DNA of 64,000 nt from Frigididesulfovibrio sp031553235 (GCA_031553235.1 JAVBLS010000041.1:1-64000); one strand, 5' to 3'; counted from the first letter of the stretch, positions 14,771 to 23,032 are shown. Made by a program: numbers and translations. Notes: generated by a model from the sequence alone, not told the origin.

Positions 14771-16165
14771 ATGTTGCCTCCCTATTCCGTCCTGGTGGTG
14801 GACGACGAAGAACCCATCCGCCGGCTGCTGCAAAAAGAATTGAGCGCGCCCCAGCGGCGCATGGCCACGGCCGCCTCGGCCGCCGAGGCCGTGGCCATGT
14901 GCCGCAAGGAAAGTTTTGACGTGATCCTTCTGGACATCCGCCTGGGTGACGGCAACGGCCTGGAGATGCTGCCGTTGTTCCGTTCGCGCCAGCCCGACGC
15001 CGCCGTGATCATGCTCACCGGGCATGCCGACGTGGCAGGAGCGGTCGAGGCCATGCGCAACGGGGCCTATGATTTCGTGCCCAAGCCCTTTCGGCTGGAT
15101 CAGCTGGAAATGCTTGTGGAACGGGCCTTTGAGCATACCCGCCTGAGCCGCGAAAACCGCAGCCTGCGCCTTTCGGCCGAAGATGCCCGCTCCGATCTGG
15201 TCGGCGATTCCCCGGCCGTGCGCCGGCTGCTCTATCTGCTGGAAAAAGTGGCGCCCACGGATGTGCCGGTGCTGATCACCGGCGAGTCGGGCACGGGCAA
15301 AAGCGTTGCCGCCGCCGCCCTGCACCGTATGAGCCCCCGCGCCTGCCGGCCCTTTGTGGTCAAAAACTGCGCCGGGCTGCAAAAAGAACTGGCCCGTAGC
15401 GAACTTTTCGGCCACGTCAAGGGCGCCTTCACCAACGCCCTGGAGTCGAGCGAAGGCCTGATGACCATTGCCGGCCGGGGCACCCTGTTCCTGGACGAAG
15501 TGGGCGAATTGCCTCTGGAGGTACAGGGCCAGCTTTTGCGCGTGCTGGAAAGCGGCCGTTACCGCCGTGTGGGCGAAAAGGAAGAGCGTCACGCCGACGT
15601 CCGCTTTGTCTTCGCCACCAACCGGGATCTGCAGGAAGAAGTGCGGCGCGGCACCTTTCACCCGGCCCTGTTCCACCGCATCAACGTTTTTCCCATTGTC
15701 ATGCCCGCCCTACGGGAACGCCGCGGCGACATTCCCCTGCTGGTGACGCACTTTCTTGCCCCGGCGGGCGTGCCCGCGGCCCGCGTGGCTCCGGAAACCA
15801 TGCGGCTGCTGACGGCCTATGACTGGCCCGGCAACGTGCGCGAGTTGCGCAACGTCATCGAGCGGGGCGTGATCCTGGCGGAAAACGGCCTACTCAGCGA
15901 GCACGCCCTGCCCCTGGAAGCGGCGCGCCGGCCCGCGTCGGCGCTCAGGCCCGAAACCGGGCAGGTGTGGCGGCCGGAGCCCTCCCCTTCCGCGCCCCCC
16001 GCTTCCGAAGCCACACCCCCCTTACGCCTGGACGAGATCGAGCGCGCGCACATAGACCGGGTATTGGCCCTGTGCGGCGGCAACAAGCGCCGAACGGCCG
16101 ATGCCCTGGGCATAGGCCGCAGAACCCTATATCGCAAGTTGAGCGAAAACGCGGGCGGGGACTGA
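14771..16165 (+). CDS. Sigma-54-dependent response regulator (NtrC family)
   Basis: The protein has 464 residues. Receiver domain (about 5-120) with phospho-acceptor D55 in VILLDIRLGDGNG. AAA+ domain (about 140-370) with Walker A GESGTGKS and Walker B GTLFLDEVGELP. The sigma-54-contact loop reads GAFTNA instead of GAFTGA. The Fis-type helix-turn-helix NKRRTADALGIGRRTLYRKL ends the protein. The likely target is the -24/-12 promoter at 10977-10994 and perhaps other RpoN promoters. A Pro-rich linker (about 385-420) separates the AAA+ and DNA-binding parts. Confidence 0.94.
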   Translation: MLPPYSVLVVDDEEPIRRLLQKELSAPQRRMATAASAAEAVAMCRKESFDVILLDIRLGDGNGLEMLPLFRSRQPDAAVIMLTGHADVAGAVEAMRNGAYDFVPKPFRLDQLEMLVERAFEHTRLSRENRSLRLSAEDARSDLVGDSPAVRRLLYLLEKVAPTDVPVLITGESGTGKSVAAAALHRMSPRACRPFVVKNCAGLQKELARSELFGHVKGAFTNALESSEGLMTIAGRGTLFLDEVGELPLEVQGQLLRVLESGRYRRVGEKEERHADVRFVFATNRDLQEEVRRGTFHPALFHRINVFPIVMPALRERRGDIPLLVTHFLAPAGVPAARVAPETMRLLTAYDWPGNVRELRNVIERGVILAENGLLSEHALPLEAARRPASALRPETGQVWRPEPSPSAPPASEATPPLRLDEIERAHIDRVLALCGGNKRRTADALGIGRRTLYRKLSENAGGD

Positions 16166-16219
16166 CGCCGACAGCAGCGACCGAGGCCGCCGTCCGTGGT
16201 GCGCCGGCCGTTCGGACGA

Positions 16220-16573
16220 TTACCCGCTTAAAGGTTCATAGTGGCGCACGGCAGGTTCGTCGGTGCGCTCGATTTTGAAGACCACCGGACGAATGCCGTC
16301 GTTGCAGGTGCATATGGCCACGCCAGGCTTGCGTATCCAACTGTTGAAATAAAACAGATCGTTGTTGGCGCCCGTGCCGTGGGCCAGGGCAAAGACATAC
16401 TGGTACATGGCTTTCCAGGCTTCGTCGCACATGCCGGCAGGCTTGGTGTAATCGCCGTAAAACACCTCCCCCTCTTTGTGCATGGGGCACAGGCCCACGC
16501 CCTCGACCCCGTACTCGGCGGCCAGATCTTCATAAAAAAGTGTGCGCAGCACCGTGATTCTGCATCTATTCAT
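16220..16573 (-). CDS. TIGR04076-family protein
   Basis: The protein has 117 residues from ATG 16573 (MNRCRITVLRTLFYEDLAAEYG), with GGGGAG upstream on the minus strand. Conserved features are CPM (GLCPMHKEGE), KPAGMCDEAW, CTCNDGIRPVVFKIER and a cysteine-rich character. This matches what I recall of the TIGR04076 family, which is common in anaerobes and of unknown function. It is divergent from the glycine reductase operon and shares the 16574-16860 control region with it. Confidence 0.8.
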   Translation of the reverse strand: MNRCRITVLRTLFYEDLAAEYGVEGVGLCPMHKEGEVFYGDYTKPAGMCDEAWKAMYQYVFALAHGTGANNDLFYFNSWIRKPGVAICTCNDGIRPVVFKIERTDEPAVRHYEPLSG

Positions 16574-16664
16574 AGGCCACTCCCCTGTTTTCACCTTTCC
16601 CACGGGACGTGATGATTTTTTATCTCGCCTTATCTATATATCAAGGCAACTACAAATTCCCCCC

Positions 16665-16706
16665 TTGACTTTTTTGTTGACCGCGAGTACTTGTGAATTT
16701 AAGTAC
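16665..16706 (+). promoter_or_regulatory. Probable promoter of the grd operon, with an inverted repeat
   Basis: TTGACT (16665-16670), 17-base spacer, TACTTG (16688-16693); a second option is TTGACC (16677-16682), 17 bases, TAAGTA (16700-16705). Either would start transcription just before the glycine riboswitch at 16721. GTACTT (16687-16692) and AAGTAC (16701-16706) form an inverted repeat with an 8-base spacer that overlaps both -10 candidates, a possible operator. Confidence 0.5.
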
Positions 16707-16720
16707 AAAAAAAGCGGATG

Positions 16721-16869
16721 AACGTCGTGCGAGAGGGTCCTTCTCGCGGGGAAGGAACGCCGAAGGGGCAAGGGGAAACCCGAAACTCTCAGGCCTAAGG
16801 AGTACGACGGGACGCGCCTCTGAACCGGGTTTGGCCGCGACAGAGATCCCTTCCTCTTTGGAGGTTGCT
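16721..16869 (+). ncRNA. Glycine riboswitch (single aptamer plus 3' expression platform)
   Basis: The hallmark glycine-aptamer segments appear in order: GAGAG (16730-16734), GCCGAAGGGGCAA (16759-16771), CCCGAAACTCTCAGGC (16779-16794) and AAGGA (16797-16801). CGTCGT (16723-16728) pairs with ACGACG (16804-16809) to close P1. Only one full aptamer is seen. Downstream, CTCTG/CAGAG can form a ghost-aptamer-like hairpin. CCTC (16853-16856) can pair with GAGG (16861-16864), which is the ribosome-binding site of grdX, pointing to translational control. Glycine binding would switch on the glycine-degrading operon. Confidence 0.9.
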
Positions 16870-17310
16870 GTGATCGGTCGTGCGATGCTTCTGACGAACA
16901 ACCCGGCATATTCCTTTCTCCCCTTGCCGGCGGGTATTCTGCATACGATTCAAGGGTCCGCCCTTGACGTGTGTCTTGGCGCGCGTGATCGCATTCACCT
17001 GGGGGCCGCCCTCCACCACCACCCCCTGTACGGCAACTTTCAACCCCGTCACCAGCCTTACCGCAGCCTGCTCCTTTCCATTGCGGAAGGTCCTTCCCTC
17101 GTCGACGACTTTTCATTGCAGCTCCTTGAAGAGGCCCTTCGTTTTTTTGCCAAAGATCGGCCTCTTTTGCCTGAGGATATTCCGGTCCGCATGCGTCGGG
17201 ACTGCGCCCTGCTCGATTTCGAGTTGATGCGCCGGCCTCTGATCCAGGCGGGCCTGCTCGAAGACGGCGTCGTTGCCCCGGAATACGACGGGGAGTCCGT
17301 TTCACTCTGA
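16870..17310 (+). CDS. grdX: GrdX family protein, glycine reductase operon
   Basis: The protein has 146 residues, starting at GTG 16870 five bases after GGAGG (16860-16864). Upstream in-frame codons belong to the riboswitch, not the protein. Features of GrdX are LLTNNPAYS at the N-terminus, then QGSALDVCLGARDRIHLGA, then HHPLYGNFQPRHQPYRSLLLS. The function of GrdX is unknown, but it is a constant member of glycine/sarcosine/betaine reductase clusters. It is the first gene behind the glycine riboswitch, 136 bases before grdE. Confidence 0.85.
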   Translation: MIGRAMLLTNNPAYSFLPLPAGILHTIQGSALDVCLGARDRIHLGAALHHHPLYGNFQPRHQPYRSLLLSIAEGPSLVDDFSLQLLEEALRFFAKDRPLLPEDIPVRMRRDCALLDFELMRRPLIQAGLLEDGVVAPEYDGESVSL

Positions 17311-17446
17311 TTCACCCAAGGCCCGCCGGTCCGGCGGCCTTGCATAAGCCCGAAGTACCGGCCCCGGAGTGAGAGGCCGGGGCGTTCGTTTCTTATGGAA
17401 ACGAACACACAAAACCTTTAGCTGCCATTAATTTATGGAGGTGGCT
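17311..17446 (+). other. grdX-grdE spacer with stacked hairpins
   Basis: The clearest hairpin is perfect: GTTCGTTTC (17384-17392), loop TTATG, GAAACGAAC (17398-17406). Two GC-rich hairpins precede it: AAGGCC.GCCGG against CCGGCGGCCTT near 17320-17343, and a CCCCGG/CCGGGG pair near 17363-17382. No T-tract follows any of them, so processing or stability roles are more likely than full termination. Confidence 0.5.
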
Positions 17447-18733
17447 ATGGATTTGGAACTGCACAAGATTGCCGTCAAGAAAATTGAATTCGGGACGGCC
17501 ACCGGCATCAAGGCCGGCGAGCTCACCGTCAACAAGGACGAGTTGCGCGCCCTGCTGCTCAAGGACGCCCGCCTGGCGAACGTCGACTTCGACATCGCCC
17601 ACCCGGGCGACTCCGTGCGCATTCTGCCGGTCAAAGACGCGGTTGAGCCCCGCTGCAAACTCACCCCCGGCAACGAAGTCTTCCCCGGCTTCATCGGCGA
17701 CGTGGACACCGTGGGCGAAGGCCGGACCCTGGTGCTCGAAGGCATGGCCGTGCTGACCGCCGGCCGACTGGTGGCCCCGCAGGAAGGCATCGTGGACATG
17801 AGCGGCCCCGGGGCCGACTACACCCCCTTCTCCAAAACCGCCAACCTGGTGGTGCTGCTCACCCCCAGGGACGACGTGAAACTACACCAGGCCGAAGCCG
17901 CCTGTCGCATCGCAGGCTTTACGGCCGCCAACTACCTGGCCAAGGCCTGCAAGGACCAGAAGGCCGACAAGGTCGAGAAATATTCCTTCCCGCCACTGGC
18001 CGAAGCCATGAAGGCCCATCCCGGCCTGCCCAAAGTGGCCTATGTCTATATGCTTCAGTCCCAGGGCCTGCTGCACGACACCTGGGTGTACGGCATCGAC
18101 GCCAAGGTCATGCTGCCTACGATGATCAGCCCCACGGAAATCATGGACGGCGCCATTGTTTCGGGCAACTGCGTCTCGGCCTGCGACAAGAACAACACCT
18201 ACGTGCACCTGAACAACCCGATCATCAAGGGTCTGTACGCCCGCCACGGCAAAGAAATCAACTTTGTCGGCGTGGTCATCACCAATGAAAACGTCACCCT
18301 GGCCGACAAGAAACGCAGTTCTTCCTATGCGATCAAGCTGGCGAAAATGCTCGGCGTGGAAGGCGTGGTCATCTCCGAAGAAGGCTTCGGCAACCCCGAT
18401 GCCGACCTGGTGCTGAACTGCACCAAGGCGGAAAAGGCCGGTATCAAGACCGTGCTGGTGACGGACGAATTCGCCGGTGAAACCGGCGCCGGCCAGTCCC
18501 TGGCCGACTCCTGCCCCGAAGGCGATGCCGTGGTTACCGGCGGCAACGCCAACGCCATGATTGTGCTGCCCGCCATGCCCAAGGTCATCGGCCAGACGCC
18601 CGACGCAGACGTCATCGCCGGCGGCTTCTTCGGCTCGGTCCGGCCCGACGGCTCCCTGGAAGTGGAAATTCAGGCCATTCTCGGCGCCACCAACGAACTG
18701 GGCTTCAACCGCCTGGGCGCATACACCATCTAG
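17447..18733 (+). CDS. grdE: Glycine reductase component B, GrdE proprotein
   Basis: The protein has 428 residues from ATG 17447. An ATG 12 bases earlier is part of the ribosome site (GGAGGTGG), so it is rejected. GrdE is the proprotein of the substrate-specific complex that binds glycine through a pyruvoyl group. The self-cleavage site N241-C242 lies in VSGNCVSACDKNN, the position I recall for clostridial GrdE. Cleavage turns C242 into the pyruvoyl cofactor carrier. The protein acts with selenoprotein GrdB, encoded 9 bases downstream. Confidence 0.95.
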   Translation: MDLELHKIAVKKIEFGTATGIKAGELTVNKDELRALLLKDARLANVDFDIAHPGDSVRILPVKDAVEPRCKLTPGNEVFPGFIGDVDTVGEGRTLVLEGMAVLTAGRLVAPQEGIVDMSGPGADYTPFSKTANLVVLLTPRDDVKLHQAEAACRIAGFTAANYLAKACKDQKADKVEKYSFPPLAEAMKAHPGLPKVAYVYMLQSQGLLHDTWVYGIDAKVMLPTMISPTEIMDGAIVSGNCVSACDKNNTYVHLNNPIIKGLYARHGKEINFVGVVITNENVTLADKKRSSSYAIKLAKMLGVEGVVISEEGFGNPDADLVLNCTKAEKAGIKTVLVTDEFAGETGAGQSLADSCPEGDAVVTGGNANAMIVLPAMPKVIGQTPDADVIAGGFFGSVRPDGSLEVEIQAILGATNELGFNRLGAYTI

Positions 18734-18742
18734 GAGGTTACC

Positions 18743-20056
18743 ATGGCCTTTCGTGTCGTTCATTATATCAACCAGTTCTTCGGCGGCATCGGCGGCGAAG
18801 AAAAAGCCGACATCGCCCCTGAAGCCCGCGATGGCGTGGTCGGCCCCGGCGCCGCGCTCAAAATGGCCTTCAAGGACGAAGCCGAGATCGTGGCCACGGT
18901 GATCTGCGGCGACAACTACTACGCGGCCAATGCCGATAAAGTTGCCGAGTTCGTGCTGGACGTGGTAAAAAAATACAAAGCCGACGGCGTGATCACCGGC
19001 CCGGCCTTCAACGCCGGCCGTTACGGCATGGCCGCCGGCGGCGTGGCCGCAGCCGTGGCCAAAACCGGCCTGCCCACCGTTTCGGCCATGTTCCCGGAAA
19101 ACCCGGGCGTGGAACTCTTCAAGTCCGGCACCTACATCATCCCGACCTCGGACAGCGCGGCCGGCATGAAGAACGCCGTGCCGCCCATGGCCGCCCTGTT
19201 CCTCAAGCTGCTGAAAAAGACCCCCCTGTGCACGGCCGAGGTTGAGGGCTACATTGAGCGCGGCGTGCGCATCAACACGTTCTACGACGAGGTGGGCGCC
19301 GAGCGGGCGGTGGCCATGCTGGTGGCCAAGCTGCAGGGCAAACCCTTCACCACCGAATACAAGATGCCGGTATTCGACCGCGTCGAGCCCCGTCCGGCCG
19401 TGCTGGACATCACCAAGGCCAAGATTGCCCTGGTGACCTCCGGCGGCATCGTGCCCAAGGGCAACCCGGACCATATCGCGGCCTCCAGCGCCAAGAACTA
19501 CGGCGAATACGACATCGCCGGGATCATGGACCTGACCACCGACACCTACCAGACCGCCCACGGCGGCTACGACCAGACTTACGCCAACCAGGACGCCGAC
19601 CGGGTGCTGCCCGTGGACGTGCTGCGTGACCTGGAAAAAGAACACAAAATCGGCTCGCTGCACCACCTTTATTACTCCACGGTGGGCAACGGCACGGCCG
19701 TGACCAGCGCCAAAAAGTGGGGCACAGAAATAGGCGCCAAGCTGCGCGCCGCCGGGGTACAGGCGGTTATCCTCACATCTACCTGAGGAACCTGCACGCG
19801 TTGCGGTGCAACGCTCGCAAAGGCTATTGAAGACGCGGCCGACGTTCCGGTGGTCCACATGGCTTCTATTGTTCCCATTTCCGTCAGCGTGGGTGCCAAC
19901 CGGATCATCCCCACGGTAGCCATCCCCTATCCCCTCGGCTCCCCCTCCCTGGCTCCGGCCGAAGAAAAAACCATCCGCCGCAAGCTGGTGGAACGCGCCC
20001 TGGCGGCTCTTTCCACCAACGTGTCCGGCCAGACCGTGTTTGAGGAAACCAAGTAG
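18743..20056 (+). CDS. grdB: Glycine reductase component B selenoprotein GrdB (Sec at UGA 19784)
   Basis: Two open segments in one frame (18743-19783 and 19787-20056) are separated only by TGA 19784-19786. Read as selenocysteine this gives 437 residues, the usual GrdB length, with Sec348 in STUGTCTRCGAT, the conserved GrdB active-site context (U-x2-C-x2-C). Both segments encode family sequence: NQFFGGIGGEEKAD at the start and HMASIVPISVSVGANRIIPT after the UGA. GrdB attacks the glycine Schiff base and passes the carboxymethyl group to selenoprotein A. A hairpin 11 bases after the UGA supports recoding. Confidence 0.95.
19798..19814 (+). promoter_or_regulatory. Candidate bacterial SECIS hairpin in grdB
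   Basis: GCGTTGC (19798-19804), apical GGT (19805-19807), GCAACGC (19808-19814): a perfect 7-bp stem beginning 11 bases after the UGA. Spacing and a GU in the apical loop match the SelB-binding apical stem known from E. coli fdhF. Confidence 0.7.
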
Positions 20057-20089
20057 GGCCACGCCCGCTTGCCGTCTGAAATTGTGACC

Positions 20090-20115
20090 GCCGGCGGCGG
20101 TGAACCGCCGCCGGC
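20090..20115 (+). other. 11-bp GC hairpin with TGAA loop between grdB and trxB
   Basis: GCCGGCGGCGG (20090-20100) pairs perfectly with CCGCCGCCGGC (20105-20115). It lies directly before the trxB ribosome site (AAGGA at 20116). No T-tract follows; a block to exonucleases or a translation tuner is plausible. Confidence 0.6.
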
Positions 20116-20130
20116 AAGGAAATCCTTCCT

Positions 20131-21048
20131 ATGGAAAAGAAAGAACTGGTGATCATCGGTTCCGGCCCGGCGGGCATGAGCGCCGCCGTGTACGGCAAAC
20201 GCGCCGGCATCGATCTGGTGGTCCTGGAAAAGGGCCAGCCGGGCGGGCAGATCCTGATCACCAACGAAGTGGAAAACTGGCCCGGCACCATTGAGACCAC
20301 CGGCCAGGCCCTGGCCGACTCCTTTCGGGCCCACGCCGAGCACCTGGATACGGAAATCCGCCGTACCACCGTGCAGGGCGTCGTGCCCGGCGCCAAAGCC
20401 CACGTGGTCAAAACCGCCGACGGCGACATTGAGGCCCGGACGGTGATCATCGCCACCGGTGCTTCGTTCCGCCGCCTGGGCTGCCCGGGCGAGGCCGAAC
20501 TCACCGGCGCAGGCGTGAGCTATTGCGCCGTGTGCGACGGAGCCTTTTTCACCGACGTGGAAGTGGCGGTCATCGGCGGCGGCAACACCGCCGTTGAAGA
20601 GGCCGAATACCTCACCCGCTTTGCCTCCAAGGTGCACATCGTCCACCGCCGCAACGAGTTCCGCGCGGACAAGCTGGTGGTCGAGCGGGCTCTGGCCAAC
20701 CCCAAGATCGTGCCGGTCTGGGATTCCGTGGTGGAAGCGATCAACGGCAAGGATCTAGTGGAAAGCGTCACCCTGAAAAACGTCAAGACCGGCGAAAAGT
20801 CCGAACTGGCCGTTGAAGGCGTGTTCATGTTCGTGGGCACCCTGCCCAACGTGACCTTCCTCGACGGCATTCTGGACCGCGTCGACGGCGGCTGGATCAA
20901 GGCGGATTGCAGCATGGCCACCTCCGTGCCCGGCATCTTCGCCGCCGGCGACGTGCGCGACACGCCGCTGCGCCAGGTGGTTACCGCGGCCTCGGACGGC
21001 GCCGTCGCCGCCATGGCCGCCTACCATTATCTGGTGGCGCATCCTTAG
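20131..21048 (+). CDS. trxB: Thioredoxin reductase of the glycine reductase system
   Basis: The protein has 305 residues. FAD site GSGPAGMSAAVYGKRAG at residues 8-24; redox pair CAVCDG (about residues 132-137); NAD(P)H site GGGNTAVEEAEYL; C-terminal FAD motif GIFAAGDVRD. It reduces the thioredoxin encoded at 24305-24619. That thioredoxin regenerates the selenoprotein A selenide after each glycine turnover, so the operon carries its own electron delivery route. The start has AAGGA ten bases upstream. Confidence 0.94.
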   Translation: MEKKELVIIGSGPAGMSAAVYGKRAGIDLVVLEKGQPGGQILITNEVENWPGTIETTGQALADSFRAHAEHLDTEIRRTTVQGVVPGAKAHVVKTADGDIEARTVIIATGASFRRLGCPGEAELTGAGVSYCAVCDGAFFTDVEVAVIGGGNTAVEEAEYLTRFASKVHIVHRRNEFRADKLVVERALANPKIVPVWDSVVEAINGKDLVESVTLKNVKTGEKSELAVEGVFMFVGTLPNVTFLDGILDRVDGGWIKADCSMATSVPGIFAAGDVRDTPLRQVVTAASDGAVAAMAAYHYLVAHP

Positions 21049-21163
21049 AGCAAAGTAACTTTGCTCTGACGGCCGCGCAAACGGACGTCCGCTTGCGGGC
21101 TCGTTCAAAAGTCCGTCGGCAATATGGTTTCAGAGGCAATTCCAGAATGAAATTACTCTAGAG
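21047..21163. repeat. ~117-bp palindromic intergenic element (AGAGCA...CTCTAGA type)
   Basis: It opens with a perfect hairpin AGAGCAAAG/CTTTGCTCT (21047-21055, 21059-21067) and ends in TTACTCTAGAG, with further GC-rich inverted segments between. The layout matches the element at 59028-59146 although the interior sequence differs. It begins inside the trxB stop codon. Confidence 0.45.
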
Positions 21164-21192
21164 CTTGAAGGGGCTCCGCCCCCCTCAAGCTC
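21161..21192 (+). other. GAGCTTGA...TCAAGCTC hairpin in the trxB-grdC spacer
   Basis: GAGCTTGA (21161-21168) pairs with TCAAGCTC (21185-21192), with GGG/CCC extending the stem. A second imperfect hairpin around CGGTGAAT...ATTCACCG follows at about 21230-21262. Otherwise the 450-base trxB-grdC spacer holds only repeats. Confidence 0.5.
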
Positions 21193-21438
21193 CCCCGGCG
21201 GGGGACCGTGTCCCCTGCACTCCCCTTTGTCGGTGAATCCGCGCTACGCGCGAATTCACCGATGAGACGGGGCACAAAAAACGTCGCCCCCTTGGGGGAT
21301 TTGAGGCCTGGACACAACGCGCGATGCGTGGAATTTAAACGGAAAACCCGGGAACGCCGGAATGCCTGCGGGGGAAATGATTTCCTCGACGCTTCGACGG
21401 CCGCGAGCCCTTGCCTGCAAGGGGCGCGGCAATCAAGG

Positions 21439-21485
21439 GGTCCGGGGAGAATCATTCCCCCCGGCGGGGTCCGGGGCGGAGCCCC
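21439..21485 (+). repeat. 47-bp repeat, left member of an inverted pair flanking grdC-grdD
   Basis: It starts GGTCCGGGGAGAATCATTCC and ends GGGGCGGAGCCCC. Its reverse complement recurs at 24201-24246 with only two substitutions and one missing base. It lies 15 bases before the grdC start. Confidence 0.7.
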
Positions 21486-21500
21486 GGTCAGGAGACCGAC

Positions 21501-23030
21501 ATGGCCAAAGTCGCCGTCAAGGCAAGCGCTTATTGCCTCAATTACGCTCCGGAGCTGGGCCTTCATTACGGCAGCACGCCGCACATGGAGCATGTGGCCC
21601 ACCCGGACTCGGAATTTCTCAAGGGCCTGGCCGCGTCCGTGCAGACCTATGATCAGGCCTGCGGGTATGCGCCCAACCTCACCTATATCGGGGCCATGAG
21701 CACCGACGAGCTTGCGGCCCACGCCCAGCCGTGGGTGGACAACTATGGCAAACCTCAGCGCTTCGGCGCCTTTGGCGAAATCATGCCCGAGGACGAATTC
21801 CTGGGCCTGATGGACATCTGCGACGTCTTCGACCTGATCTGGCTGGAAAAGGGCTTTGCCGCCACGGTGCGGGCCGCTCTGGCCAAGAACCCGGTCATCG
21901 GCGAAGAGCAGATGAAACGCCTGGAAGAAGGCCATGAGGCCGGGGAAATCGAGGCCGAAGTCGCCGGCAACGGCGCCCTGCCCCTGAGCTTTGGGGGCAA
22001 GGTGGTGGGCTGCTGCCGCAAAGGGCACGCCATCGACGAAAACCTCTCGGCCCATGTGCTCATGGAAAACCTGGCCTCCAAGGCCGGCGGCACCCTGGCC
22101 CTGCTGCACCTGATCGAGAATGCCGGTATTTCACCCAACGACGTCGACTTCATTGTCGAATGCTCGGAAGAAGCGGCCGGCGACATGAACCAGCGCGGCG
22201 GCGGCAACATCGCCAAAGCCATCGGCGAAAGCGCCGGCTGCATGAACGCCAGCGGCCTGGACGTGCGCGGCTTCTGCGCCGGCCCGGTCAACGCGATCAT
22301 TGCCGGGGCCTCCATGGTGGCCGCCGGAGCGCGCAAGAACGTGGTCGTGGTCAGCGGCGGGGCCGTGCCCAAGCTGTACATGAACGCCCGCGAGCACGTG
22401 AAGAAAGGCGTGCCGCCCCTGGAAAACTGCCTGGGCTGCTTTGCCATGCTCATCGTGCCCGACGACGGCACCATGCCGGTGATCCGTCTGGACGCGCTCG
22501 GCAAGCATACCATAGGCGCCGGCGCGGCCCCGCAGGCCGTGACCTCGGCCCTGGTCTGGGAACCCCTGGAAAAGGCCGGCATCGGCTTCAAGGACGTGGA
22601 CAAATACGCCCCCGAGCTGCATATTCCTGAAATCACCCTGCCCGCCGGGGCCGGCAACGTGCCCGAAGCCAACTACAAGATGATCGCCGCCCTGGCCGTG
22701 ATGAAAGGCCAGTGCGACCGGGCCGACATCCCGGCCTTTGTGGGCAAACACGGCCTGCCCGGTTTTGCCCACACCCAGGGGCACATCCCCTCGGGCATTC
22801 CCTACATCGGCCATGCCGTGAATGAAATCGCCGCCGGCAAAATCAAGCGCGCCCTGATCATCGGCAAGGGCAGCCTGTTCCTGGCCCGCCTGACCAACCT
22901 GGCCGACGGCGCCTCGTTCCTGATCGAGGCTCCCACCCCGACGGCGGCGGCCGTGGACAAGGGCGACATCAAAAAAGCCCTGCTGGAAGTGCTCACGGAA
23001 CTGGCCGGAGACATGAAGGGCGGGAGGTAG
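21501..23030 (+). CDS. grdC: Glycine reductase component C, beta subunit
   Basis: The protein has 509 residues from ATG 21501 (AGGAG six bases upstream). It is FabH/ketoacyl-synthase-like, with IVECSEEAAGDMNQRGGGN and GFCAGPVNAIIAGASMV. With GrdD it receives the Se-carboxymethyl group from GrdA as a ketene equivalent and releases acetyl phosphate. It is followed two bases later by grdD. Inverted copies of a 46/47-bp repeat bracket grdC-grdD, which stand apart from trxB by 450 bases. Confidence 0.95.
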   Translation: MAKVAVKASAYCLNYAPELGLHYGSTPHMEHVAHPDSEFLKGLAASVQTYDQACGYAPNLTYIGAMSTDELAAHAQPWVDNYGKPQRFGAFGEIMPEDEFLGLMDICDVFDLIWLEKGFAATVRAALAKNPVIGEEQMKRLEEGHEAGEIEAEVAGNGALPLSFGGKVVGCCRKGHAIDENLSAHVLMENLASKAGGTLALLHLIENAGISPNDVDFIVECSEEAAGDMNQRGGGNIAKAIGESAGCMNASGLDVRGFCAGPVNAIIAGASMVAAGARKNVVVVSGGAVPKLYMNAREHVKKGVPPLENCLGCFAMLIVPDDGTMPVIRLDALGKHTIGAGAAPQAVTSALVWEPLEKAGIGFKDVDKYAPELHIPEITLPAGAGNVPEANYKMIAALAVMKGQCDRADIPAFVGKHGLPGFAHTQGHIPSGIPYIGHAVNEIAAGKIKRALIIGKGSLFLARLTNLADGASFLIEAPTPTAAAVDKGDIKKALLEVLTELAGDMKGGR

Positions 23031-23032
23031 TC

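Noticed and set aside
17435..17446. GrdE start at ATG 17435
   Set aside because: That ATG is part of the sequence ATGGAGGTGG, which serves as the ribosome-binding site for ATG 17447; the shorter protein matches the family length.
19784..19786. In-frame TGA in grdB read as a nonsense mutation (pseudogene)
   Set aside because: Family sequence continues in the same frame on both sides, at the known selenocysteine position, with a SECIS-like hairpin downstream.
17882..20062. Very long open frame on the minus strand opposite grdE-grdB (over 700 codons)
   Set aside because: Its composition (Gly/His/Val-rich) is what antisense of GC-rich coding DNA gives. The plus strand encodes clear GrdE and GrdB, and no family match is seen on the minus strand.
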